64,000 nucleotides of DNA from Paenibacillus catalpae (GTDB lineage Bacteria; Bacillota; Bacilli; Paenibacillales; Paenibacillaceae). Positions 41,142 through 49,784 of the stretch are shown here, piece after piece (the first letter of the stretch is position 1; each line of letters starts with the position of its first letter). Where the stretch lies: positions 720,863-784,862 of the forward strand of contig NZ_FOMT01000004.1 in assembly GCF_900112695.1 (NCBI RefSeq). The letters run 5' to 3'. The position numbers and the translations under genes are program-made. The notes beneath the pieces are model-generated. The model searched no databases and was not told the DNA's origin. It saw nothing but the letters and a program-made list of their open reading frames with translations.

Positions 41142-42344
41142 ATGAATGCTTCCAATGGGCAAGCAATCGAGAAAAATATTCCGGCTTGGTTAATGTTGCT
41201 GCTCGCCGCCGCATGCGGAATCATTGTTGCTAATCTTTACTATGCGCAGCCCTTGGTTGGGTTAATCAGCTCTTCCATCGGGATGTCCGCCGGCAGCGCC
41301 GGCTTGATCGTAACGCTAACCCAGATCGGATACGTTGTAGGCTTGCTGTTTATCGTACCTTTGGGTGACCTTGTTGAAAACCGCAAGCTGGTTGTATCCG
41401 CCTTATTTCTCACCGCCATTGCTTTGGCCACTGCGGCAATAGCGCATCAACCGTTTCTTTTCTTGGCGGCTGTACTCGTTATCGGGCTTGGTTCGGTCGC
41501 AGCACAAGTCCTTGTCCCTTTTGCCTCCTATCTGGCATCCGATGCTTCGCGGGGACGCGTAGTTGGCAACGTCATGAGCGGGCTGCTCCTGGGCATCATG
41601 CTAGCGCGGCCATTATCAAGCCTTGTAGCTGACATCTTGAGCTGGCATGCCATATTTGCCATTTCCTCTGCGGCTATCGTTATCCTGGCAGTTATACTTG
41701 CAAAGGTGCTGCCTGCAAGAAAACCAACGGCAACCACGAGTTATGGCGCACTGCTTGGTTCCATGTGGCATCTGCTGCGCACTACCCCAATCCTGCGCCG
41801 CCGAGCTCTTTATCATGCAAGCCTGTTTGCGGCATTCAGCTTATTCTGGACCACGGTTCCACAATTGTTAGCAGGCCCGGACTTTCATTTCTCGCAAAAG
41901 GCTATTGCGCTCTACGCCCTTGTTGGCGTTGCAGGTGCGGTTGCCGCGCCTGTTGCCGGCCGGTTAGCTGATCGCGGCTGGACCAGACCCGCTACCGCTA
42001 TAGCTCTCATAACGTCCATTGTTTCGGTGCTGCTCCCGCTCCTGTTCCAAACAAGCTCGCCTGCAGGAGTCTTTATTCTAGTCGTAGCCGCCATTCTGCT
42101 CGACGCCGGCGTATCTGCCAATCTTGTGCTCAGCCAGCGTGCCATATTTTCATTAGGTCCGGAAATCCGCAGCAGATTAAATGGATTGTTTATGGCGATC
42201 TTCTTCTTTGGCGGCGCCATTGGATCGGCTGCAGGAGGATGGGCTTATGCATCAGGAGGCTGGAGTACAGCTTTATGGATTGGAATAGCCTTTCCCATCC
42301 TTGCTCTGCTATATTTCGCCACAGAAAAGAAAACTAAATCATGA
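41142..42344 (+). CDS. MFS efflux transporter
   Basis: 400 residues, 12 hydrophobic segments. The first loop after TM2 (VGLLFIVPLGDLVENRKLVV) carries the family A motif in the variant of the YgaY/NepI/AraJ-like drug or sugar exporters, and APVAGRLADRGWTRPA in the second half mirrors it. GGAG lies 8 bases before the ATG at 41142. It is divergent from a TetR-type repressor and likely induced by the exported compound, which is unknown. Confidence 0.88.
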   Translation: MNASNGQAIEKNIPAWLMLLLAAACGIIVANLYYAQPLVGLISSSIGMSAGSAGLIVTLTQIGYVVGLLFIVPLGDLVENRKLVVSALFLTAIALATAAIAHQPFLFLAAVLVIGLGSVAAQVLVPFASYLASDASRGRVVGNVMSGLLLGIMLARPLSSLVADILSWHAIFAISSAAIVILAVILAKVLPARKPTATTSYGALLGSMWHLLRTTPILRRRALYHASLFAAFSLFWTTVPQLLAGPDFHFSQKAIALYALVGVAGAVAAPVAGRLADRGWTRPATAIALITSIVSVLLPLLFQTSSPAGVFILVVAAILLDAGVSANLVLSQRAIFSLGPEIRSRLNGLFMAIFFFGGAIGSAAGGWAYASGGWSTALWIGIAFPILALLYFATEKKTKS

Positions 42345-42356
42345 TATCGCGCTAAA

Positions 42357-42387
42357 GGAAGACACCCGAGAAGGTGTCTTTCTTTTT
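42357..42387 (+). terminator. Terminator of the MFS gene
   Basis: AAGACACC (42359-42366), loop CGAGAA, GGTGTCTT (42373-42380), then TCTTTTT. Confidence 0.85.
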
Positions 42388-42557
42388 GCTATGTCCAGTG
42401 TCTTCACAATCGTCCTATAATCATTAGCTCAGAAATGCCCCGGCTGAAGGCCGATATGAACAAATGATTGTTTCGGAACTGCTTTCCCGGCTGATATGCT
42501 GTGGGACGGGAGGTGATTGGTGAAGCTTACGGCTGTTTGCAAGCGGTTTCAACATGA

Positions 42558-42657
42558 TTGGCCATAAAGGCGACAATTCATTTGAGTCCATGCTTACGAA
42601 GCATGAATTATCACGATTGGCCTGGTATTTGGCCACAAAGGCGACAATTCATTTGAG
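42558..42657. repeat. 29-bp direct repeat before the pectate lyase gene
   Basis: Copies at 42558-42586 and 42629-42657, differing at one base (core AAAGGCGACAATTCATTTGAG minus its last base), 71 bp apart. The second copy ends at the ribosome binding site GAGGAGGG. The rest of 42388-42557 holds no gene. Confidence 0.9.
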
Positions 42658-42668
42658 GAGGGAATTTA

Positions 42669-44795
42669 TTGAAGAAAAAATTAGCAAGTATATCGGGTTT
42701 TGTTCTGGCGATGGTTATAACTCTATCCTTGCTTGGAGTCGGGTTGCCCGGCCCAACCTTACATGCTGCCGGTATTGCGATAACGGGCAGCGGAGGCTGG
42801 AATGAAACGGCATACGTGGAATGGTCCCCTGTAAGCAACGCGCAAGGATATAAGGTTTATGTGAAGCCTGCAGGCTCATCAGATGCCTCGTATCAGCAGA
42901 TCGACAATGAGTTAATCCGGAAATACCCCGCCTATTGGCGGGCCGATGCGGTAGGGCTGGCAGCCGGCAGTTATGTGCTGAAGGTTGAAGCGATGCTGTC
43001 AGGCAGTTCAACGGAAAGTATTGTTACAAGCCCGCTAACCGTGACGGCGTACGACCGATCCGGCTTTGCCTTTTCGTCCAACTCGCAATATGGTTCGGGA
43101 TCAGGCGCTTATAACGATAATGGAACGCTCAAGAATGGCGCTCAAGTCATCTATGTCACATCGAATACGGCGCAAACCGTCCCTCTTGATGTGAAAATCG
43201 ATAGCTCAGGCACGTTACAAACCGCCGTGGGCTTAGGCGAAATTATGACACTCCGGCAAAAAGGCTATGATAAAACGCCGCTGGCTATCCGTTTGATCGG
43301 GCAGATTACGGGCGATAACTTAAGCGGACAGCTGAACAGCAGCGGATATCTTGAAGTCAAAGGGAAAAGCAATTATGCGGAAATGAATATGACGATCGAG
43401 GGTATCGGCAACGATGCTTATGCGTATGGCTGGGGATTGCTTCTTCGCTATGCAGGCAACCTGGAAGTCCGAAATCTGGGGCTCATGTTATTCCCGGACG
43501 ACGGCATTTCAATGGATACGGGCAATGTGAATGTCTGGGTGCATAATAATGATCTTTTCTACGGCACGGCCGGAGGAGATGCGGACCAGGCTAAGGGCGA
43601 TGGTTCCACAGATCTCAAAAAAGGCTCGACTTATATCACTATCTCGTACAATCACTACTGGGACTCCGGTAAAGCCTCTCTTGTTGGTTTAAGCGAGTCA
43701 GCTGAGTTTTTCGTGACCTTCCACCATAACTGGTTCGACCATTCGGACTCTCGTCACCCGCGTATACGAGTGGCTTCTGCTCATATCTACAACAACTTCT
43801 ATGACGGCGTCTCCAAATATGGTGTTGGCGTTACGACAGGGGCTTCCGCCTTTGTTGAATCTAATTATTTCAGACATACGAAGGATCCCATGATGAGCTC
43901 TTTGCAGGGTACCGATGCATTAGGGGAAGGCACGTTCTCGGGCGAGAACGGAGGGATGATTAAAGCCTATAACAATGTCATTGTTGACGCTGGCAGTCTA
44001 ATCTATGCCAACTCGAATGCCGGAACCGCTGCGGCTAACGAGACCTCTTTTGACGCCTACTTGGCTTCCTCCAGAACAGAAACTGTTCCAAGCTCTTACA
44101 AAGCATTAGTTGGCGGAACCGTTTATAATAACTTTGATACAAGCGTTCATACAGGAGTCAACGCCTCCCATATTGACAGCGTAAACGCTGTTGAACAAGT
44201 AGTTACGGCAGAAGCCGGTCGCCTCAATAACGGAGACTTCACATGGGAGTTTAATGACTCGATCGATGATACGTCGTATGCCCTTAATGAAGCACTGATG
44301 TCCAAGATAAGAAGCTATGCGACTAAGCTTGTATCCGTTGGAGGAAATGCGGGCCCGGTAGATCCAACGCCAACACCTACTTCGACCCCTACCCCAACTC
44401 CTACAGCAACTCCATCGCCAACACCAACGGCTACGCCAGCCCCAACAGAGACTCCGGCAGCTGGAGAGCATATTCATAACTTTACGACAAATGGTAAAAC
44501 AAGCGACTTCTTCAACATTCAGGGAAGTCTCTCCACCTCCAAAGGGACTGTAACTTATAATGGTCTAACCCTGACACAATGCCTGAAAATCGAGAGCTCG
44601 ACCAGCATTACGTTTACGGCTGCCGAGGCTTCAACCTTAACCTTGGTATTTAATACGGCAGACGGTACCAAAATCAAGATTGATGGAACAAGCTATTCCA
44701 TCACGAATGGCATTGTTCAGGTCTCTCTTGCGGCTGGAGCACATGCGATTACCAAGGACAGTGTTACAAATCTTTATTACATGAAGCTAAGTTAA
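42669..44795 (+). CDS. Secreted PL1 pectate lyase
   Basis: 708 residues from a TTG start, with GAGGAGGG 9 bases upstream. A signal peptide (about 1-34, ending HAA) and a fibronectin-III-like module (about 37-125) come first. The parallel beta-helix of polysaccharide lyase family 1 (about 140-560) carries VNVWVHNNDLFYG, the calcium-site region and TFHHNWFDHSDSRHPRIR with the catalytic Arg362. A Thr-Pro linker (562-597) and a C-terminal beta-sandwich (about 600-708, HNFTTNGKTSDFFNIQGS) follow; the latter resembles modules associated with pectinases. It cleaves polygalacturonate by calcium-dependent beta-elimination outside the cell. Confidence 0.93.
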   Translation: MKKKLASISGFVLAMVITLSLLGVGLPGPTLHAAGIAITGSGGWNETAYVEWSPVSNAQGYKVYVKPAGSSDASYQQIDNELIRKYPAYWRADAVGLAAGSYVLKVEAMLSGSSTESIVTSPLTVTAYDRSGFAFSSNSQYGSGSGAYNDNGTLKNGAQVIYVTSNTAQTVPLDVKIDSSGTLQTAVGLGEIMTLRQKGYDKTPLAIRLIGQITGDNLSGQLNSSGYLEVKGKSNYAEMNMTIEGIGNDAYAYGWGLLLRYAGNLEVRNLGLMLFPDDGISMDTGNVNVWVHNNDLFYGTAGGDADQAKGDGSTDLKKGSTYITISYNHYWDSGKASLVGLSESAEFFVTFHHNWFDHSDSRHPRIRVASAHIYNNFYDGVSKYGVGVTTGASAFVESNYFRHTKDPMMSSLQGTDALGEGTFSGENGGMIKAYNNVIVDAGSLIYANSNAGTAAANETSFDAYLASSRTETVPSSYKALVGGTVYNNFDTSVHTGVNASHIDSVNAVEQVVTAEAGRLNNGDFTWEFNDSIDDTSYALNEALMSKIRSYATKLVSVGGNAGPVDPTPTPTSTPTPTPTATPSPTPTATPAPTETPAAGEHIHNFTTNGKTSDFFNIQGSLSTSKGTVTYNGLTLTQCLKIESSTSITFTAAEASTLTLVFNTADGTKIKIDGTSYSITNGIVQVSLAAGAHAITKDSVTNLYYMKLS

Positions 44796-44824
44796 GGAGC
44801 TTTCAAGCCTCCCGGCACGGCAAA

Positions 44825-44857
44825 AAGACCCTCAGCCAATTGGGCTGAGGGTCTTCG
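44825..44857 (+). terminator. Terminator of the pectate lyase gene
   Basis: A 13-bp stem AAGACCCTCAGCC (44825-44837) with its complement (44843-44855), 5-base loop. Confidence 0.9.
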
Positions 44858-44934
44858 CTATAACAATACCTATATTTATACGGATATCATTATGGTCAAA
44901 GGGAATTCTAATCGATGAATGGGATAAGAAAGGA

Positions 44935-45417
44935 ATGCTTCCTTTGGTCATCGTTATTTTTATTTTATACGCCTGGTTTTGTATTCAAGTTCTTCTGAAT
45001 CTGCGTTATAAGCTCCCGCTTGCAGCCAACTTCCTTCTATTTATGGCTGTAGAAGTCATCCTTACGAACAAATTAACCATCAGCGGTTACAATCTTAAGT
45101 TATTTGAAATAAACAAGGACATCCCGCATTTTATAGCCTTAATTCTAGATAATGACTTCACCGTCACGTTCATTCTGCTTGCATTCGCGAATGTTTTTCT
45201 TACATCGCCAAAAACAAGCATCCGCATTGGCATAACCGTTTATGCCTTCCTATTACAATTACTGCTCGGCATGGAACTAAGTTGGAATCACGTTCTTATC
45301 TATAAGAACTGGAGCTACTTGAATGAGTCCCTGATGATCCTCTTGGTGATGGCATATACTTTATTATGGGGGAAAATCTTTCAACGGATGGCTTCAAAAG
45401 AAGGGTGGATCCGATAA
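44935..45417 (+). CDS. Small membrane protein, CBO0543-like
   Basis: 160 residues with four or five hydrophobic segments (LPLVIVIFILYAWFCIQVL, FLLFMAVEVILTNKL, FTVTFILLAFANVFL, IGITVYAFLLQLLLGMEL, LMILLVMAYTLLW). It resembles the short membrane proteins grouped as CBO0543 in Firmicutes, with no known function. The ATG at 44935 sits right against AAAGGA; a TTG at 44944 has better spacing and may be the true start. Its stop codon overlaps the start of the next membrane gene, so they are coupled. Confidence 0.65.
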   Translation: MLPLVIVIFILYAWFCIQVLLNLRYKLPLAANFLLFMAVEVILTNKLTISGYNLKLFEINKDIPHFIALILDNDFTVTFILLAFANVFLTSPKTSIRIGITVYAFLLQLLLGMELSWNHVLIYKNWSYLNESLMILLVMAYTLLWGKIFQRMASKEGWIR

Positions 45418-45941
45418 TGAATACAATCACTTACGACCATCATTTCAACGGCAATGAGTGGTTTGTTATCGGGCTGATGTCTATGGGCTTTGCAGCTTAT
45501 TGGCTGCTGCCGCGAACATTATCACCCTTGCAGACGATCTTCACTATGCTTTTAAGCGTCACGTTCGGGCTCATTTTTGACCATACGATTGCAGTACCTC
45601 CCTTTGATTTGTACGACGTTGGCGACAGATCCAGTTATGAAACGTTTGATTTGATCTCTTATTTAATGTATGCGCCCTACGGATACCTGTTTATCTATGG
45701 GGCTGAACGTTATCGCATCTCCGGAATGCCCGTAATCGGATATATTATTTTGTGGTCGGGCATCTCCCTGATGTTCGAATGGTTTGGAATCAAGGTCGGC
45801 TTATTCCACTATAAACACGGTTATACAATCCTTTACTCCATCCCCATCTACCTGGTCGTGCTAAGTATTCAACTAAAGATGTATCGAGCCGCCTTTTCAA
45901 ATCAACGATGGCAGGAATATAACAAGAACCACATCCAATAG
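45417..45941 (+). CDS. Small membrane protein, CBO0543-like
   Basis: 174 residues; AGAAGGGTGG lies about 8 bases before the ATG, whose A is the last base of the preceding stop (TAATG). Five hydrophobic segments, with ETFDLISYLMYAPYGYLFIYGAERY in the middle and MFEWFGIKVGLFHYKHGYTILYS later, match the CBO0543 pattern of spore-former membrane proteins. The function is unknown. A terminator overlaps the stop codon. Confidence 0.68.
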   Translation: MNTITYDHHFNGNEWFVIGLMSMGFAAYWLLPRTLSPLQTIFTMLLSVTFGLIFDHTIAVPPFDLYDVGDRSSYETFDLISYLMYAPYGYLFIYGAERYRISGMPVIGYIILWSGISLMFEWFGIKVGLFHYKHGYTILYSIPIYLVVLSIQLKMYRAAFSNQRWQEYNKNHIQ

Positions 45942-45956
45942 ACGGATGTGGTTCTT
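45924..45956. terminator. Bidirectional terminator
   Basis: AAGAACCACATCC (45924-45936), 7-base loop with the stop codon, GGATGTGGTTCTT (45944-45956), between convergent genes. Confidence 0.88.
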
Positions 45957-45961
45957 CTGCT

Positions 45962-46849
45962 TTACTCCTTCACGGCGCCTAGCATAATACCGGATACGAA
46001 GTACTTTTGCAGGAAAGGATAGACGATCAGCATCGGCACCATGGCGATAAACACTTTGGCCGAGTTCAGCGTCCGGTTCGACAGCTCCGACAGCTTTTTA
46101 TACTGCTCGGGCGTCAGATTGGTGCCAACCGGAATGTTAACGACAAGCTGCTGAATATAGGTTTGGAGCGGATAACTGGATTGGGTGTTGCTCAGCACCA
46201 ACCCGTTAAAGAACTCGTTCCAGTGGTACACGCTGATGAACAGCGCTACCGCGGCCAGTACGGGAATGGAGCATGGGATATACACCCGGAACAAGACCGA
46301 CCATGGGCCGGCGCCGTCAACAACGGCTGCCTCATTCAGCTCCTTCGGCAGATTGCGGAAGAAGTTCATGATCAGGATGACATCGAATACCGGTACTCCC
46401 CCGCCAAGCACTAACGCCCAGATCGAATCGATCAAATGATAGTTCTGAATGGTGAGATACCATGGGATAAGGCCGCCGCTAAACAACATGCAGAAGACCA
46501 GGATCCACATGAAGATATTACGCGTTTTAAAATCTTTTTGCGGCCGTGCGAGCGGGTAAGCCATTAATACCGTCATCAGCAAGGCGAAGCCTGTGCCAAG
46601 CACGGTACGCTGGATCGAAATCCAGAACGCGTTAAAGAACATGCTGTCATTAATAATTTCCTTATACGGCGTCAAGGAGAAGCCGATGGGATAGAGCGTA
46701 ACCAAGCCCGCATTAGCGGCCGATTTTTCGGAGATGGATACGCAGAAGGTGTACCAAAGCGGGTAGATACAGCTAATGACCAATAGCCCGAGGAGGATGA
46801 TATTCGCGATATCAAACGCCCGTGAACCTAATGTTGTATTTCTTACCAC
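45962..46849 (-). CDS. Sugar ABC transporter permease, LplC/YtcP-like
   Basis: 295 residues with six membrane segments and the inner-membrane EAA-type loop ELNEAAVVDGAGPWSVLFRVYIP that contacts the ATPase. Length and C-terminus (YFVSGIMLGAVKE) fit the CarB/LplC/YtcP group of Firmicute oligosaccharide importers. These usually have no local ATPase gene and share a general one (MsmX-type), which fits its absence here. Third gene of the operon, 15 bases after the LplB-like permease gene. Confidence 0.93.
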   Translation of the reverse strand: MVRNTTLGSRAFDIANIILLGLLVISCIYPLWYTFCVSISEKSAANAGLVTLYPIGFSLTPYKEIINDSMFFNAFWISIQRTVLGTGFALLMTVLMAYPLARPQKDFKTRNIFMWILVFCMLFSGGLIPWYLTIQNYHLIDSIWALVLGGGVPVFDVILIMNFFRNLPKELNEAAVVDGAGPWSVLFRVYIPCSIPVLAAVALFISVYHWNEFFNGLVLSNTQSSYPLQTYIQQLVVNIPVGTNLTPEQYKKLSELSNRTLNSAKVFIAMVPMLIVYPFLQKYFVSGIMLGAVKE

Positions 46850-46864
46850 AGCAGCGCCCTCCTC

Positions 46865-47755
46865 TTAGAATATCGTGTAATCGGCATAACGATAGGCCAG
46901 GCGATAGGAAATGTAGATCAGCACAAAGCTAATGACTGACTTGAACAATCCGGCCGCCGTCGCCAGCGAGAATTGAAGATTTTGCAAGCCCAGCCTATAA
47001 ACCCAGGTATCGAGAATATCACCTGTGGAATATACAAGCGGGTTATACAGGTTATAGACCTGATCGAAGCCGGCATTCAGCACGCTGCCAAGACTTAATA
47101 CCCCAAGCAGGACAACAGTAGTCGTCAGCGCAGGCAGAGTGACATGCCGGATCAACTGCCAGCGGTTAGCCCCGTCAATAGCAGCCGCCTCATAGAGGTT
47201 TGGATTAACACCTGTCAGCGCCGCCAGATAGATGATCGCATTGTAGCCAAATTCCTTCCAGACATCCGTGCCGACGATCAGCTGCCGGAATATCCCCGCA
47301 TCTGCCATAAACAGCTGGGGATCCACTCCGAAGTAACCGAAGACTGTATTTACAACGCCATAGTAGCCGAAGATTCCGATAACAATGGTGGACATAATAA
47401 CCCACGACAGAAAGTGCGGCAGATAAACAACCGTCTGGACCAACTTCTTGTAACGCAAGTTGCGAAGCTCGTTCAGCAGAATAGCAAAGACAAGCGGGAC
47501 GATCAGGTTAAGCACGATTTTGCCTACGGCAATGATTAAGGTGTTCGTAATCACGGTCTTGCTGTCATTCAGTTGAAACATATACTTGAAGTTTTCGAGT
47601 CCAACCCACTCGGATTTAAGCAGCCCCATCCCCGGATTATAATTCTGAAATGCCATCAGAATCCCGAACATAGGCACAATACTGAACATGACAAGCCAGA
47701 CCATACCCGGCAGCAGCATCAAATAATAGTGCTTCTGATGGCCTAATTTCCTCAT
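46865..47755 (-). CDS. Sugar ABC transporter permease, LplB/YteP-like
   Basis: 296 residues, six membrane segments, EAA loop NLYEAAAIDGANRWQLIRHVTLP, and the YteP/LplB signature YLLMLPG-like start (YYLMLLPGMVWL...PMFGILMAFQNYNP). The ATG at 47755 has AGGAGG 8 bases upstream; an in-frame ATG 11 codons earlier (47788) lacks one. Together with the LplC-like permease it forms the channel for an oligosaccharide, probably delivered by the lipoprotein encoded before it. Confidence 0.93.
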   Translation of the reverse strand: MRKLGHQKHYYLMLLPGMVWLVMFSIVPMFGILMAFQNYNPGMGLLKSEWVGLENFKYMFQLNDSKTVITNTLIIAVGKIVLNLIVPLVFAILLNELRNLRYKKLVQTVVYLPHFLSWVIMSTIVIGIFGYYGVVNTVFGYFGVDPQLFMADAGIFRQLIVGTDVWKEFGYNAIIYLAALTGVNPNLYEAAAIDGANRWQLIRHVTLPALTTTVVLLGVLSLGSVLNAGFDQVYNLYNPLVYSTGDILDTWVYRLGLQNLQFSLATAAGLFKSVISFVLIYISYRLAYRYADYTIF

Positions 47756-47821
47756 ACGGCTAACCTCCTGTCTGTTAAATATAAGCATAGTATATTGAAA
47801 ACTTATACTTTCTTATATTTT

Positions 47822-47875
47822 GAGAAAGCTTGCGAAAAGCACCGAAAAGCAAGGTGCCTTCCGCAAGCTTTACGT
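47822..47875 (-). promoter_or_regulatory. Hairpin between binding-protein and permease genes
   Basis: AAAGCTTGCG (47825-47834) pairs with CGCAAGCTTT (47862-47871), with a further GGTGC/GCACC inside. Such hairpins after the binding-protein gene usually protect its mRNA or partly stop transcription, which gives more binding protein than permease. Confidence 0.7.
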
Positions 47876-47879
47876 ATCC

Positions 47880-49598
47880 TTATTTCTTCAAGAGCTCAGC
47901 AACTTCCGCCGTGATCTCATCTCCGCCTTGCGCCTTCCAGTCCTTCACGAACTTGTCGAAGGAGTCGAGCTGCGCCTGACCAAGAATGATTTTCAGAACG
48001 GTCTCATCCTCCATCTTCTTCAGGTTCGCCCATTTGGTCTCCATGGTTGGCGTTTGGTTGTAAGTCACGCTGTAGACCTTCTTGTCGATTGGCGTTGTTG
48101 CGAACGGACGGTCACCGATTAAGAGGGAATATAACCGCTGGAAATCGCCAAAGTTAGCGGTGCTGAAGTTGCTGACGCCAAGCTCGTCAAACGGAGGTTT
48201 AACGACGTCTCTTACTTTTTTCGCATCGGCATACATCAGTTTGTACAAGCTGTTCGGTTCGTTATAATCCTCTGGTTCTGCTTCGCCTTTCAGTACCTTC
48301 ATAAGCTCGGTATACTCGTATTCCGTTTCGTTAGCCGCAGCCATTACGTTGCGGAGCGGATACCAGCCGACTGCTACGGACAGGTCGAAGGTTGCTTCAT
48401 CACGCACAAGCGCATTGTTCATGATCAGAATGGCCTTAACGACGTCCGGTTTGGCATTTTTGCTAATAACGGTGTAAGTGCTACCCGTTGTTTTCATATG
48501 CGTATTCCATTTGCCGTCATCGGAGTAGACCGGATAAGCCTGCCAGTTCGCCGTCGGGTCGTTCTTGAAGGAGTCCCCGTTGCCGTAACCGCCGGCCCAC
48601 CATGGTCCGAAGAAAATACCCGTCTGGTTCGCGTTAATTGGATCCCCTGTGTTATCACGGGTACCCACCTCAGGGTCGATAAGTCCTTTTTTGTACCAGT
48701 CAGCCAGCAAGGCCAATGTCTTCTTCGTATTCTCCGATGTTGTTCCGTACGATACCGTTCCGTCGCCATTGTCGAGCCAGTAGCCCGGATAAGCATCCAT
48801 AGCGCCAAAGATCGGGTCAAATCCGGCCATATTGTTGGAAGAGACGAGGAATGTGGAATAAGGGAATGAATTCTTGGATGGGCCGGCAATACCAATGGTT
48901 TTGTCGCCGCCCAGCTTATTATCAATAAACGCTTTAGCCGTCTTTTCAAGATCCGCCACCGTCTTCGGCACCGGCAGACTCAGCTTATCGAGCCAGTCCT
49001 TGCGGATCCACATGACGTGAACGCCGTCGGTGTCCACCGTAATGTTCGGGAGCGAGACCATTTTGCCTTTGTAGCTGGCATTTTCCAGGGCGCGTCCTTC
49101 CGTACTTGCCATAATGTCCTTCACTTGCTTGGACGCATATTGATCGAACAGTTCGCCAATATCGTACAGCAGCCCCGAACTTGCCGCTTTAGTCATGAAG
49201 GAGCGGTCGTCGACCACCATGCCATCAGGCAGCTTGCCCGATGCGATCGTTAAGCTGACCTTCTGCTTGAAGTCGTTGCCCGTTGCAGCCGTCCAGTCCA
49301 CAATGACGTTGATGTTGTACTTTTCCTTCAGATAACGCGTGTACTGGTTGTTGCTTACGCTATCGCCTTCAGGCAGCGTTTTGTCCGTCGGATCCACTAC
49401 CATGCCGATGTGTACATCAACAGGCTTCGGAAATTTGGAGAACGCCAGGTCGTCTCCCGACAATGCCGGGCTTTCGGAACTTGTTTCAGGGCTTGAGGAC
49501 TCTTGCGAATTGTTTGATGAATCATTTGAGGACGAACATGCTGTCAAACTTACACCAAGTAATGCAGTGGAAAGCAGCAGTGCCATATTCTTTTTCAT
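47880..49598 (-). CDS. Extracellular sugar-binding lipoprotein, LplA-like
   Basis: 572 residues. The lipoprotein signal MKKNMALLLSTALLGVSLTAC has the lipobox LTAC (Cys21), so it is attached to the outer face of the membrane. The rest is a family-1 solute-binding protein of the large Lpl type that binds oligosaccharides; LLDKLSLPVPKT-like and FFGPWWAGGYGNGDSFK blocks are typical. It supplies the two permeases encoded downstream. AGGAGGGG lies 4 bases before the ATG. cre-like sites flank its promoter. Confidence 0.93.
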   Translation of the reverse strand: MKKNMALLLSTALLGVSLTACSSSNDSSNNSQESSSPETSSESPALSGDDLAFSKFPKPVDVHIGMVVDPTDKTLPEGDSVSNNQYTRYLKEKYNINVIVDWTAATGNDFKQKVSLTIASGKLPDGMVVDDRSFMTKAASSGLLYDIGELFDQYASKQVKDIMASTEGRALENASYKGKMVSLPNITVDTDGVHVMWIRKDWLDKLSLPVPKTVADLEKTAKAFIDNKLGGDKTIGIAGPSKNSFPYSTFLVSSNNMAGFDPIFGAMDAYPGYWLDNGDGTVSYGTTSENTKKTLALLADWYKKGLIDPEVGTRDNTGDPINANQTGIFFGPWWAGGYGNGDSFKNDPTANWQAYPVYSDDGKWNTHMKTTGSTYTVISKNAKPDVVKAILIMNNALVRDEATFDLSVAVGWYPLRNVMAAANETEYEYTELMKVLKGEAEPEDYNEPNSLYKLMYADAKKVRDVVKPPFDELGVSNFSTANFGDFQRLYSLLIGDRPFATTPIDKKVYSVTYNQTPTMETKWANLKKMEDETVLKIILGQAQLDSFDKFVKDWKAQGGDEITAEVAELLKK

Positions 49599-49659
49599 CT
49601 AACCCCTCCTAAAAGAATTCTTGCTTCGTAAGAGTGCGCTTAAGAATCGTGAAGCGACT

Positions 49660-49725
49660 TTTAGTTCGTAAGCGCTTACTTTTTTCCTTGCCATCTCATT
49701 GTACATGGAAAGCGCTTAAAAATAG
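49660..49725 (-). promoter_or_regulatory. Promoter of the ABC operon with two cre-like boxes
   Basis: TGGAAAGCGCTTAA at 49706-49719 and a symmetric TAAGCGCTTA at 49669-49678. On the minus strand TACAAT (-10, about 49703-49698) lies between them, with a poor -35 (TGACTA) upstream. One box would sit in the spacer and one just downstream, suitable positions for repression. Confidence 0.6.
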
Positions 49726-49784
49726 TCAGACGGATGTACCGTGTTTTGCGATAGATAAGGAGCAGAGGTTAGATATTTGTTCGA

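Noticed and set aside
42388..42557. Possible riboswitch before the pectate lyase
   Set aside because: I compared it by eye with c-di-GMP, preQ1, purine and glycine motifs and could not fit a conserved core; only the direct repeat is supportable.
44356..44460. Low-complexity repeat in the pectate lyase gene
   Set aside because: It encodes an ordinary Thr-Pro linker between domains, not an independent repeat element.
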